A DNA stretch of 14,441 nt, taken from NCBI GenBank assembly GCA_964534705.1, contig CAZHPY010000039.1, positions 1 to 14,441 on the forward strand. Reading direction: 5' to 3'. Shown piece after piece: positions 1-6,917 of the stretch. The notes under the pieces are model-generated. The model saw only the letters and a list, made by a program, of their open reading frames with translations, was not told the origin of the DNA and searched no databases. The first letter of the stretch is position 1. The number at the start of each line of letters is the position of its first letter. The position numbers were made by a program, and so were the translations under genes. Source of the DNA: CAZHPY01 sp964534705 (GTDB lineage: Bacteria > Omnitrophota > Gorgyraeia > 2-01-FULL-45-10).

Positions 1-155
1 TCTTTTGAACGTTCCTTATCCGTGTCTTCGATCCTCAGGATGAATTTTCCGTTACTATGGCGGGCGTATAACCAGTTAAATAAAGCCGTCCTCGCGCTTC
101 CTATGTGCAGATAACCAGTCGGGCTGGGTGCGAACCTTACGCGTACTTCACTCAT
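1..155 (-). CDS. gltX: Glutamyl-tRNA synthetase, N-terminal fragment (runs off the left edge)
   Basis: Class I aminoacyl-tRNA synthetase that charges tRNA-Glu (in some bacteria also tRNA-Gln) with glutamate in the cytosol. Only the first 51 residues are in the window. They begin MSEVRVRFAPSPTGYLHIGS, which is the catalytic Rossmann-fold start of the family: the FAPSPTG glutamate/ATP site is at residues 8-14 and the HIGH-type motif (HIGS) at 17-20. It continues through ALFNWLYAR to LRIEDTD at 40-46. The ATG lies 2 bp after the stop of the upstream oxidoreductase gamma gene, and AAGGG about 8 bases upstream can serve as the ribosome site. The gene is therefore the most distal visible member of the same transcription unit. 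The family assignment is very secure. Whether it is a discriminating or non-discriminating enzyme cannot be told without the missing anticodon-binding part. Confidence 0.96.
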   Translation of the reverse strand, partial: MSEVRVRFAPSPTGYLHIGSARTALFNWLYARHSNGKFILRIEDTDKERSK

Positions 156-157
156 GA

Positions 158-697
158 TCAACCCTTTTGGAATCCTTTCTCCATTGCCTTCTTGTTCAAT
201 TGGTACAGGTCCTCTTTGTCCCCCACCATGTCCCTGAGCGCGGCAGTTATGATTTTTAGAGGGAATATCTTCGAGCATTTAATTATAGCGCCTATTGCTA
301 TCATGTTTGCCGAACGCACGTTGCCGAGTTTTGATGCCGTTTCTGTCATTGGTATGGAGACTATTTTTATATCCTTGCGCGGAGGTTTTATGCCTATCAT
401 AGAGCTGTTCATTATTAAAACGCCTTTGGCTTTTAATCTTCCGGCATACTTAACAAGCGACGGCTCGTTCATTACGACTAATATATCGGGATTACTGATA
501 ATAGGGTTCGCTATTTCTCTGTCGGATATTTTTGTAACGGAATAGGCGGTCCCACCGCGGACCTCCGCGCCGTAAGCGGGCATCCATGTTACATACTTGT
601 TCATGCTTAACCCTGCCTGGGCCATCAGCTTACCCATGAACATTATTCCCTGTCCGCCAAAACCCGCAAATAATATTTCGGTTGTCTTATTTTTCAT
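158..697 (-). CDS. korC: 2-oxoacid:ferredoxin oxidoreductase, gamma subunit (KorC/VorC-type)
   Basis: Gamma subunit of the heterotetrameric 2-oxoacid:ferredoxin oxidoreductase, which converts 2-oxoacid + CoA + oxidised ferredoxin to acyl-CoA + CO2 + reduced ferredoxin in the cytosol. The 179-residue protein has the family start FAGFGGQGI (GFGGQG at residues 12-17) and the conserved YGAEVRGG at 42-49, and then the NEPS segment. Its length is normal for the separate gamma subunit. The ATG is 2 bp after the beta-subunit stop. No good Shine-Dalgarno sequence precedes it, so translation is probably coupled to the upstream gene. The substrate (2-oxoglutarate, 2-oxoisovalerate or another 2-oxoacid) is not decided by the sequence I can read; the alpha and beta partners look most like the Kor/Vor group rather than pyruvate enzymes. 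Confidence 0.93.
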   Translation of the reverse strand: MKNKTTEILFAGFGGQGIMFMGKLMAQAGLSMNKYVTWMPAYGAEVRGGTAYSVTKISDREIANPIISNPDILVVMNEPSLVKYAGRLKAKGVLIMNSSMIGIKPPRKDIKIVSIPMTETASKLGNVRSANMIAIGAIIKCSKIFPLKIITAALRDMVGDKEDLYQLNKKAMEKGFQKG

Positions 698-699
698 TA

Positions 700-1494
700 T
701 TAATATGATTTAACTACGCCTATCGGGTAAAATGTAGAAACTTCATTTTTAATGCGTTCCGCTGCCTGTATAGGCGACATGCCCCAATAAGTCGGGCACA
801 TTGCCAGCACTTCAACCATTGAAAAACCCTTGCCGTCTATCTGCGTCTTAAATGCTTTTGTAATGGCGCGCTTTGCCCTTAGTATCTCCTGGGCAGAGTG
901 GATAGAAACGCGTTCCAGGTATTTTACGCCGGGCAGAACACTTAACATTTCCAGTATTTTTAAAGGATATCCGTCATTCCTCAGGCTGCGGCCGTGAAGT
1001 GTCGTAGAAGTTTTTTGGCCCGCGAGTGTGGTAGGCGCCATCTGTCCGCCGGTCATGCCGTAAACACCGTTATTTACGAATATAACCGTTATATTTTCAC
1101 CCCTGTTAGCGGCGTGTATTATCTCTGCCGTACCGATAGCAGCAAGATCGCCATCCCCCTGATAGGTAAATACTATGTTGCCTGGCCTTGCCCTTTTTAT
1201 CCCGGTAGCTACTGCCGGCGTCCTGCCGTGCGCTGCCTCGCTAACATCAAAATCCCAATAGTCATACGCTATTACGGCGCATCCGACCGGCGCAACACCT
1301 ATAGTGCGCTCGCGTATGCCGAATTCATCGATAGCCTCGCATACAAGGCGGTGCACTATGCTATGGCCGCATCCTGCGCAGTAGTGAAGTTCTACATCTC
1401 TGAGGCTTTTTGGCCGTGAGAATACCAATAGCTCCGCTGCCTTTTGGATCTTTTTTATTTTGTTACTTTTCTTCTTCATCTGTTTTTTCTTCAT
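700..1494 (-). CDS. korB: 2-oxoacid:ferredoxin oxidoreductase, beta subunit (thiamine diphosphate-binding)
   Basis: Beta subunit carrying thiamine diphosphate and, by family knowledge, a [4Fe-4S] cluster. In the 264-residue product HYCAGCGH (37-44) gives Cys39 and Cys42, VGC gives Cys72 and AMCPTYW gives Cys233, a plausible four-cysteine cluster set. The ThDP/Mg motif is GDGDLAAIG at 113-121, ending with the Asn pair at 141-142, followed by GMTGGQMAPTT. The ATG at 1494 overlaps the alpha-subunit stop as ATGA, so translational coupling is likely. The first about 19 residues are unusually lysine-rich (MKKKQMKKKSNKIKK) and lie before the usual family start around VFSRPKSL. An ATG at 1479 and a TTG at 1428 (with GGAG just upstream) are alternative starts. 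The role is certain at family level; substrate choice is open. Confidence 0.94.
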   Translation of the reverse strand: MKKKQMKKKSNKIKKIQKAAELLVFSRPKSLRDVELHYCAGCGHSIVHRLVCEAIDEFGIRERTIGVAPVGCAVIAYDYWDFDVSEAAHGRTPAVATGIKRARPGNIVFTYQGDGDLAAIGTAEIIHAANRGENITVIFVNNGVYGMTGGQMAPTTLAGQKTSTTLHGRSLRNDGYPLKILEMLSVLPGVKYLERVSIHSAQEILRAKRAITKAFKTQIDGKGFSMVEVLAMCPTYWGMSPIQAAERIKNEVSTFYPIGVVKSY

Positions 1495-2543
1495 GCCAGC
1501 TTCTCTATTTTTTCCATTATCTCGCCTTCAGACGGGACACCGCCACCCATCCTGCCGTAAAAATCAACCTCCGCCTTGCCGTTTACCGCAAGCATAACGT
1601 CTTCCACCATCTGTCCGGCGCTCATCTCTACAACAAGGAATTTCTTTGCCCTTGAAGCTACATCGCTTATAAAAGCGGAGGGAAACGGCCATAGGGTAGC
1701 GGGCCTTATAAGGCCGACTTTTAACCCTTTTTCGCGCGCCATTTCCATTGCGGCCTTCGCGATCCTTGCTACAGACCCGTAGGCAACCAATACTATATCG
1801 CTATCCTTGATATTATATGTGACGACGCGGACTTCCTTCTCTTTAATAAGCGCGTATTTTTTCTGCAGCTTCTTATTGTGCTCTTCAAGCGCGCCTTCCG
1901 GCAGGTAAAAAGATCTTACTATGTTGGGCGCCCTGCCTTTGCATCCTGTAAGCGCCCAGGGTTTTTCAACAAACTGCGGAGTGTTGCCCGCAGACTTTAT
2001 CTGGACCGGTTCCATCATCTGTCCTAAAAGGCCGTCGCCCAATATAATAACCGGATTACGGTATTTATCAGCCAGATCGAAGGCCATGAAAGTATAATCC
2101 ATTATTTCCTGGGCAGAAGCCGGTGCCAGGACTATAGATCTATAATCGCCGTGCCCGCCGCCTTTTACGCTCTGGAAATAGTCGCTTTGCGCAGGGCCTA
2201 TATTACCCAGGCCGGGCCCTCCTCTTTGCATATTTACTATCACACATGGCAATTCCGCTCCGGCAATATATGAGATACCCTCCTGTTTCAGGCTTACGCC
2301 GGGACTGGATGACGATGTCATTGCGCGCATTCCTGCAGCCGCGGCGCCGAATACCATATTTATCGCCGCAAGTTCCGATTCGGCCTGTATAAACACCCCG
2401 GCTGTCTCAGACATCCGTTTAGCCATATAGGCGGTAAGCTCATTCTGCGGCGTAATGGGATATCCGGCATAAAATTTACAGCCGGCCATTATTGCCCCTT
2501 CCCCGCATGCGTCATTACCACACATCAGTATTCTGTTTATCAT
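1491..2543 (-). CDS. korA: 2-oxoacid:ferredoxin oxidoreductase, alpha subunit (KorA/VorB-type)
   Basis: Alpha subunit of the 2-oxoacid:ferredoxin oxidoreductase. It holds the pyrimidine-binding and transketolase C-terminal-like domains that complete the thiamine diphosphate site with the beta subunit. The 350-residue protein shows GYPITP at residues 27-32, AESE at 54-57, TSSSSPG at 76-82 and RGGPGLGNIGPAQSDYFQ from 108, all family hallmarks. The central KGGGHGDYR and LAPAS segments and the LGQMMEPV stretch resemble the proteins annotated as 3-methyl-2-oxobutanoate dehydrogenase subunit VorB, so a branched-chain 2-oxoacid is a reasonable alternative substrate to 2-oxoglutarate. The gene lies 2 bp after the ferredoxin-like subunit and overlaps the beta gene by 4 bp. 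There is no fused gamma domain; that subunit is the separate gene at 158-697. Confidence 0.94.
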   Translation of the reverse strand: MINRILMCGNDACGEGAIMAGCKFYAGYPITPQNELTAYMAKRMSETAGVFIQAESELAAINMVFGAAAAGMRAMTSSSSPGVSLKQEGISYIAGAELPCVIVNMQRGGPGLGNIGPAQSDYFQSVKGGGHGDYRSIVLAPASAQEIMDYTFMAFDLADKYRNPVIILGDGLLGQMMEPVQIKSAGNTPQFVEKPWALTGCKGRAPNIVRSFYLPEGALEEHNKKLQKKYALIKEKEVRVVTYNIKDSDIVLVAYGSVARIAKAAMEMAREKGLKVGLIRPATLWPFPSAFISDVASRAKKFLVVEMSAGQMVEDVMLAVNGKAEVDFYGRMGGGVPSEGEIMEKIEKLA

Positions 2544-2545
2544 GG

Positions 2546-2746
2546 TTATTTATATACCTCTATGATGCATTCCGGGCAGACCAGTGCGCACAATGCGCAT
2601 CCCAGGCATTTTCCTTCGCTGACTTTAACAGGTTTTATGCCTTTTGCGTTCAGCTTGTCAGATATCTTTATCAAATTATTCGGACAATTTACAACGCATA
2701 GATAACAGCCTTTGCACTTGTCTTTATTGATATGTATTTTAGCCAT
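2546..2746 (-). CDS. korD: 2x[4Fe-4S] ferredoxin-like (delta) subunit of the 2-oxoacid oxidoreductase
   Basis: Small electron-transfer subunit, 66 residues, with two classical cluster motifs: CKGCYLCVVNCP (Cys11, 14, 17, 21) and CLGCALCALVCP (Cys47, 50, 53, 57). The eight cysteines predict two [4Fe-4S] clusters that carry electrons from the ThDP site to soluble ferredoxin. A longer open frame starts at 2788, but its first 14 residues overlap the end of dxs in another frame. I chose the ATG at 2746, which begins MAKIHINKDKCKGC, a normal ferredoxin start, and lies 2 bp after the dxs stop. The next gene (alpha) begins 2 bp after its stop, so the subunit order is delta-alpha-beta-gamma. It could in principle be a free ferredoxin, but its position makes the delta role the better reading. 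Confidence 0.92.
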   Translation of the reverse strand: MAKIHINKDKCKGCYLCVVNCPNNLIKISDKLNAKGIKPVKVSEGKCLGCALCALVCPECIIEVYK

Positions 2747-2748
2747 CT

Positions 2749-4656
2749 TTATTGGGCCCCTATTATCTCTCTCATAATTACATCGCAAATCGCGCCGGGT
2801 GTCAAGTTATACTTCTGAAACAGCTCTGACCTCTTACCATGTTCGACAAATCTGTCGGGCAGGCCTATTCTCCTTACTTTGATCCCGGGAACGTTCTCTC
2901 TTTCGAGGAATTCCAATAAAGCGCTCCCGAACCCGCCTTCCAATACGCCCTCTTCTATAGTAACCAGCTTCTTTGTACTGCGGCACAATTCTTCTATCAT
3001 GACACCATCCAGGGGGCTGACAAACCTGGCATTTATAACAGCTGCGCTTATCTTCCTTTTTTCCAGTAAAGCGGCGACTTCCAGCGCGGTATAAACCATA
3101 GAGCCTATAGCAATTATTGCGACATCTTTACCGCGCCTGATAATTTCAGCTTTACCGGTCTCGATCGAATTGCTGCCTGTGCCATTCCTTGCCAACATAA
3201 CATGCGCCTCATTTGAAAGCATGGGCATGGAGCCTCTGGGATACCTTATAGCTACCGGACCGGCCTGTTTTGCTGCATAATCCAGCATTGACCTCAATTC
3301 ATCCGTATCTTTGGGGGCCATTACTGTCATATTAGGCATGTGGCGCAGATAAGCTATGTCAAACATACCGTGATGTGTCGGCCCGTCTTCTCCAACTAAA
3401 CCGGCCCTGTCGAGGCAAAAAGTTACCGGCAGGCCCTGCAGGCATATATCATGGATGATCTGATCGTATGCTCTTTGTAAAAATGTAGAATATATTGCGA
3501 CTATTGGCCTGTAACCGCCCCTGGCGAGGCCGGAACTAAGGCCTACCGCATGCTCTTCGGCTATACCTACATCAAAAAACCGTTCGGGGAAAGCTTTGGC
3601 AAAATGATTGAAGCCTGTGCCATCCAGCATTGCAGCGCTTATACCGACTATTTTAGGATCCTTTTGCGCAAGATCGGTGAGCTTGAAACTGAAAGCTTCT
3701 GTAAAGGTTTCCTTTGTATTCTTGCTTACAGGAAGGCCTGTTGATATATCGAATGCGCCGGTTGAATGAAAATTTCCCGGGTTATCTTCCGCGGGCTTAT
3801 AGCCCTTGCCTTTCTTCGTCACAACATGTATTACAAGCGGTTCGTCCAGGTCCATTACATTTTTAAAAACATTTATGAGCTGAGCTGTATTGTGTCCGTC
3901 AATAGGGCCAAAATACCTGAAACCCAGCTCTTCAAACAACATGCCTGGTATGAGTAAATTTTTTAACCCTTCTTCGAGCTTTCTTGCTGCCCTGTATGCC
4001 CTGAAACCAAAACGCGGTATCCTTTTCAACACCCTCTCCACATCGCGCCTTATCTTATTATAGGCAGGATTCGTTATGATCCTGTTCAGATACCCGCTCA
4101 GGGCGCCCACGCTTTTGGAAATAGATAATTCATTGTCGTTCAATATAACCACCAGGTTTTTCGAAAGATGGCCTGCGTGATTTAACGCCTCGAAAGACAT
4201 ACCGCCCCCGAGGGCGGCGTCCCCTATGACAACTATCGTTTTACTCTTTTCTTTATTAAGGTCTTTCGCAAGGACAAGCCCCAATGCCGTTGATATAGAC
4301 GTTGAACTGTGTCCGCACGTGAATATATCATGTACGGGGGCTTCGTCTTTATTAGGGAAACCGCTCAATCCCCCCATCTGCCTTAGAGTCGGGAACATCT
4401 TGAGCCGGCCCGTAAGTATCTTATGAGCATAGGCCTGGTGCCCTACGTCCCATAATACCGAATCGCGCGGCGTATCAAAGGTATAATGGACCGCGATGGC
4501 GATCTCTACCGCGCCCAGGCTCGATGAAAGATGCCCTCCATTCTTCGATACGGTCGATATTATCTCCTCGCGTATTTCCCTGGCCAACACGGGCAGTTCG
4601 ACGAGTTTTAATTTGCGCAGGTCTTCAGGGCCTTTTATCGTTTCGAGTAGCCTCAT
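2749..4656 (-). CDS. dxs: 1-deoxy-D-xylulose-5-phosphate synthase
   Basis: First enzyme of the MEP isoprenoid pathway. It condenses pyruvate and glyceraldehyde 3-phosphate to 1-deoxy-D-xylulose 5-phosphate with thiamine diphosphate and Mg in the cytosol; the product also feeds thiamine and pyridoxal synthesis. The 635-residue length is typical. Visible hallmarks are GGHLSSSLG (His42, equivalent to E. coli His49), WDVGHQAY at 69-76, CGHSSTSIS at 114-122, and the ThDP/Mg motif from Asp146 in GDAALGGG to Asn175 in ILNDNELSIS. Further on are DVGIAEEHAV, with the catalytic Glu, and GEDGPTHHG. The transketolase C-terminal domain ends the protein. It starts at a TAATG junction, overlapping the prenyl synthase stop by 1 bp, and is followed 2 bp later by the oxidoreductase genes. 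xseA-xseB-ispA-dxs is a common bacterial order. Confidence 0.97.
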   Translation of the reverse strand: MRLLETIKGPEDLRKLKLVELPVLAREIREEIISTVSKNGGHLSSSLGAVEIAIAVHYTFDTPRDSVLWDVGHQAYAHKILTGRLKMFPTLRQMGGLSGFPNKDEAPVHDIFTCGHSSTSISTALGLVLAKDLNKEKSKTIVVIGDAALGGGMSFEALNHAGHLSKNLVVILNDNELSISKSVGALSGYLNRIITNPAYNKIRRDVERVLKRIPRFGFRAYRAARKLEEGLKNLLIPGMLFEELGFRYFGPIDGHNTAQLINVFKNVMDLDEPLVIHVVTKKGKGYKPAEDNPGNFHSTGAFDISTGLPVSKNTKETFTEAFSFKLTDLAQKDPKIVGISAAMLDGTGFNHFAKAFPERFFDVGIAEEHAVGLSSGLARGGYRPIVAIYSTFLQRAYDQIIHDICLQGLPVTFCLDRAGLVGEDGPTHHGMFDIAYLRHMPNMTVMAPKDTDELRSMLDYAAKQAGPVAIRYPRGSMPMLSNEAHVMLARNGTGSNSIETGKAEIIRRGKDVAIIAIGSMVYTALEVAALLEKRKISAAVINARFVSPLDGVMIEELCRSTKKLVTIEEGVLEGGFGSALLEFLERENVPGIKVRRIGLPDRFVEHGKRSELFQKYNLTPGAICDVIMREIIGAQ

Positions 4657-5414
4657 TATATTGTCCTTTTCACGGCGAGATCAGCTAAAGCTCTCAGCTT
4701 ATCCGCTTTTTTACCGAAAAGCAGCAGCTCCTTTTTTGCTTTTTCGATCAGCATGAACGCTTCCTTGCGCTCAACCGCTTCCCGGTCCAGGTAATCGTCA
4801 ACTGCCTGAAAAGACAGGCCAAAGTACAACCCAAACTTCGCGAGAGCTTTGATCTTCGCGGCGCTCGCACCGGCAGAAAGCGCACCTGCCTTTGCCGACG
4901 CTTCAAACAACTTCGCTGTTTTAAGAAGATTTATTTTCCTTAATACCGCCCTGTTCTTCTTTTTGTGGAATTCCAGGTCCAGCGCCTGCCCGCCTACCAT
5001 GCCGTCATCGCCTATTGCCTGCGCTATTTCCTTTGCAATAACCACCCCTGTTTTTGGCCTTGCATACCGCGCCATGACATTAAAAGCCAGCGTGAGCAAT
5101 GCATCACCGGCAAGTATCGCGTTCGCTTCCCCGAATACCTTGTGGCATGTAGGCTTGCCCCTGCGAAGATCATCGTTGTCCATGGCAGGGAGATCATCGT
5201 GTATAAGTGAATATGTATGTATAAATTCGATGGCACAGGCTACAGGCATCGCGTCTTTAAGGTTACCTCCGCACACCCTGGACGCTTCAAGCATCAGCAG
5301 TGGGCGTATGCGTTTTCCTCCCGACAAAACGCTGTAACGCATTGCCTTCTTTATTATATCATTACCCTTTGGAAGATACTTCTTCAGGTGGCTGTTAATA
5401 TTTATATGGACCAA
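4656..5414 (-). CDS. ispA: Polyprenyl (farnesyl/geranylgeranyl) diphosphate synthase, short C-terminal region
   Basis: Trans-prenyl synthase that joins isopentenyl diphosphate units to an allylic diphosphate. From the TTG at 5414 the protein has 252 residues: GGKRIRP at 32-38, the first Asp-rich motif DDLPAMDND at 73-81 with following RRGKPT, GDALL near 103, and the second Asp-rich motif DDYLD at 206-210. I prefer the TTG because GAGG lies 6 bases upstream and it starts 1 bp after the xseB stop, matching the tight spacing of this operon. An ATG at 5471 or a TTG at 5486 would add 19 or 24 residues but overlap xseB by 56-71 bp; the ATG at 5471 would give a more usual N-terminal length, so the choice is not settled. 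After DDYLD the usual GKxxGxD...KxTYP loop is not recognisable: the chain goes straight to the last helices. Product chain length cannot be read from this. Confidence 0.9.
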   Translation of the reverse strand: MVHININSHLKKYLPKGNDIIKKAMRYSVLSGGKRIRPLLMLEASRVCGGNLKDAMPVACAIEFIHTYSLIHDDLPAMDNDDLRRGKPTCHKVFGEANAILAGDALLTLAFNVMARYARPKTGVVIAKEIAQAIGDDGMVGGQALDLEFHKKKNRAVLRKINLLKTAKLFEASAKAGALSAGASAAKIKALAKFGLYFGLSFQAVDDYLDREAVERKEAFMLIEKAKKELLLFGKKADKLRALADLAVKRTI

Positions 5415-5415
5415 T

Positions 5416-5697
5416 TCATGCCTCAGAAGAAGATTTTTGGGATTTTTTCCTGGATTCAGCCTTATCGTCATACGCTGTTTCGTCAAAAGGCTTCAGGTCG
5501 ACCGTGCCGTCTTCCGACTTTAAAAGTATTTCGACTTTTTTCTTCGCAGCCTCCAGCCTTTTTGCGCATAACTTTGACAATTTTATCCCTTCCTCATATT
5601 TACCAAGCGCATCGTCCAGTGATAAGCTGCCGTCTTCAAGCTCCCCTACTATTTTTTCAAGTTTTTTAAGCGCGTCTTCAAATTTTATCTCGGCCAT
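5416..5697 (-). CDS. xseB: Exodeoxyribonuclease VII small subunit
   Basis: Small subunit of exonuclease VII, which with XseA degrades single-stranded DNA to short oligonucleotides in both directions. The 93-residue protein starts MAEIKFEDALKKLEKIVGEL and continues EDGSLSLDDALGKYEEGIKL, the two-helix signature of the family, then a coiled third helix (KLCAKRLEAAKKKVEIL). The core takes about 65 residues. The last part (from SEDGTVDLKPF onward) is a charged, Lys/Ser-rich tail that makes the protein somewhat longer than the 80-residue E. coli protein. The ATG follows a very strong AGGAGGAG site, and the gene starts 8 bp after the xseA stop. The pair should be co-expressed, since the complex needs many small subunits per large subunit. 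Confidence 0.95.
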   Translation of the reverse strand: MAEIKFEDALKKLEKIVGELEDGSLSLDDALGKYEEGIKLSKLCAKRLEAAKKKVEILLKSEDGTVDLKPFDETAYDDKAESRKKSQKSSSEA

Positions 5698-5705
5698 TTC
5701 TCCTC

Positions 5706-6917
5706 CTATTCTATCTCTTCAACCCTGCTCTTAAACTTGCCGTTCCCCAGCTTCGTCTCGACCATATCTCCCGTCTTAAGCAGCTTGACGTCCTTGATGA
5801 TAACGCCTTCGGGTAATTTTGCTGTAATGCTGTAACCTCTCTTTAATATCGACACGGGACTTAAAACCTCCAGCTTGCTTAATATACGGTTGAATTTTTC
5901 TCCATACATATCCATGACATGTCCTATCCTTACAGACATGTCTTTCCTTAGATCGTCTATGCGCTGTTCCTGCTGGATTATATAATTTAACGGCTGCCTT
6001 AAAACATACGCCCCCTGCAGGCTGCGAAGTTTCTCTTTAAGCGTGCCCAGGATACCTGCTATGGCGTTATTTAACCGTGTTGTTTCCGTATTTATCAATT
6101 TTGCAAGGTCCTCTTTCTTGGGAATAACAAGTTCCGCTGCGGCAGAAGGTGTAGGCGCCCTGAAATCAGCTACAAAATCCGATATTGTAAAATCTATTTC
6201 GTGCCCTACGGCGCTTATAATGGGGATCTTCGATTCAAATATCGCGCGGGCCACAACCTCTTCATTGAACGGCCACAAGTCCTCGAGGCTCCCGCCTCCG
6301 CGCCCTACTATCATGACATCGATATTTTTAAGTTCATTGAACTGTCGTATCGCCGCCGCTATTTCGTCTTTGGCGTCGACGCCTTGCACCTTTACAGGGT
6401 TTATGATTATCTCTACGTTCTGGAACCTTCTCCTTGCTATGTTCAGGATATCCTGTATCGCGGCGCCCGTCGGGCTCGTAACAACCCCTATCCTTGTCGG
6501 AAGAAATGGTATCGGGACCTTATGCCTGTCGTCAAAAAGCCCTTCTTTCTGCAGCTTCTCTTTTAATTGCTGAAATTGCAGCTGCAGCGCGCCCACGCCC
6601 TTCGGCTCGATCTCTTCCGCTATAAGCTGGTAATCGCCGCGGGCCTCGTAAACGCTCACCGAACCGAAGACTATGACCTTCATACCGCTTTTCAGGCTGA
6701 ACTTCAGTTTTTCATTGGCCCGCTTGAACATCGCGCATTTTAAAACAGACGACGCGTCTTTGAGGCTAAAGTACATGTGGCCGGAGGTATGCAGAACGAA
6801 ATTGGATATCTCGCCTTCCACCCATACGCCCGGGAATGAATCCTCAATTATTACGCGTATATACTTGGTCAGCTCCGATACCGAATATATGTGTTTTTCT
6901 TTTGCGTCGCTCTTCAT
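5706..6917 (-). CDS. xseA: Exodeoxyribonuclease VII large subunit
   Basis: Catalytic subunit of exonuclease VII, a single-strand DNA exonuclease used in repair and recombination. I start it at the ATG at 6917 (MKSDAKEKHIYSVSELTKYI), giving 403 residues. The frame is open up to 7133, but that extension only translates the end of nfnB in another frame. Domains: N-terminal OB fold at about 9-105 (VWVEGEISNF, HTSGHMYFSLKD); catalytic region with GVVTSPTGAAIQDI at 144-157, IVGRGGGSLEDLWPFN at 203-218, and SAVGHEID and PTPSAAAEL at 235-263; then a coiled-coil segment and a short C-terminal domain. The ATG overlaps the nfnB stop as ATGA, with AAAGG immediately upstream. It is slightly shorter than E. 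coli XseA (456), mainly in the coiled region. Confidence 0.96.
   Translation of the reverse strand: MKSDAKEKHIYSVSELTKYIRVIIEDSFPGVWVEGEISNFVLHTSGHMYFSLKDASSVLKCAMFKRANEKLKFSLKSGMKVIVFGSVSVYEARGDYQLIAEEIEPKGVGALQLQFQQLKEKLQKEGLFDDRHKVPIPFLPTRIGVVTSPTGAAIQDILNIARRRFQNVEIIINPVKVQGVDAKDEIAAAIRQFNELKNIDVMIVGRGGGSLEDLWPFNEEVVARAIFESKIPIISAVGHEIDFTISDFVADFRAPTPSAAAELVIPKKEDLAKLINTETTRLNNAIAGILGTLKEKLRSLQGAYVLRQPLNYIIQQEQRIDDLRKDMSVRIGHVMDMYGEKFNRILSKLEVLSPVSILKRGYSITAKLPEGVIIKDVKLLKTGDMVETKLGNGKFKSRVEEIE

Noticed and set aside
994..1419. Open frames on the plus strand, this one and several others such as 4849-5337, 10692-11552, 7671-8321 and 7781-8581
   Set aside because: All lie opposite well-recognised minus-strand genes, have Ser/Arg/Cys-rich compositions without family motifs, and are explained as reverse-strand shadows.
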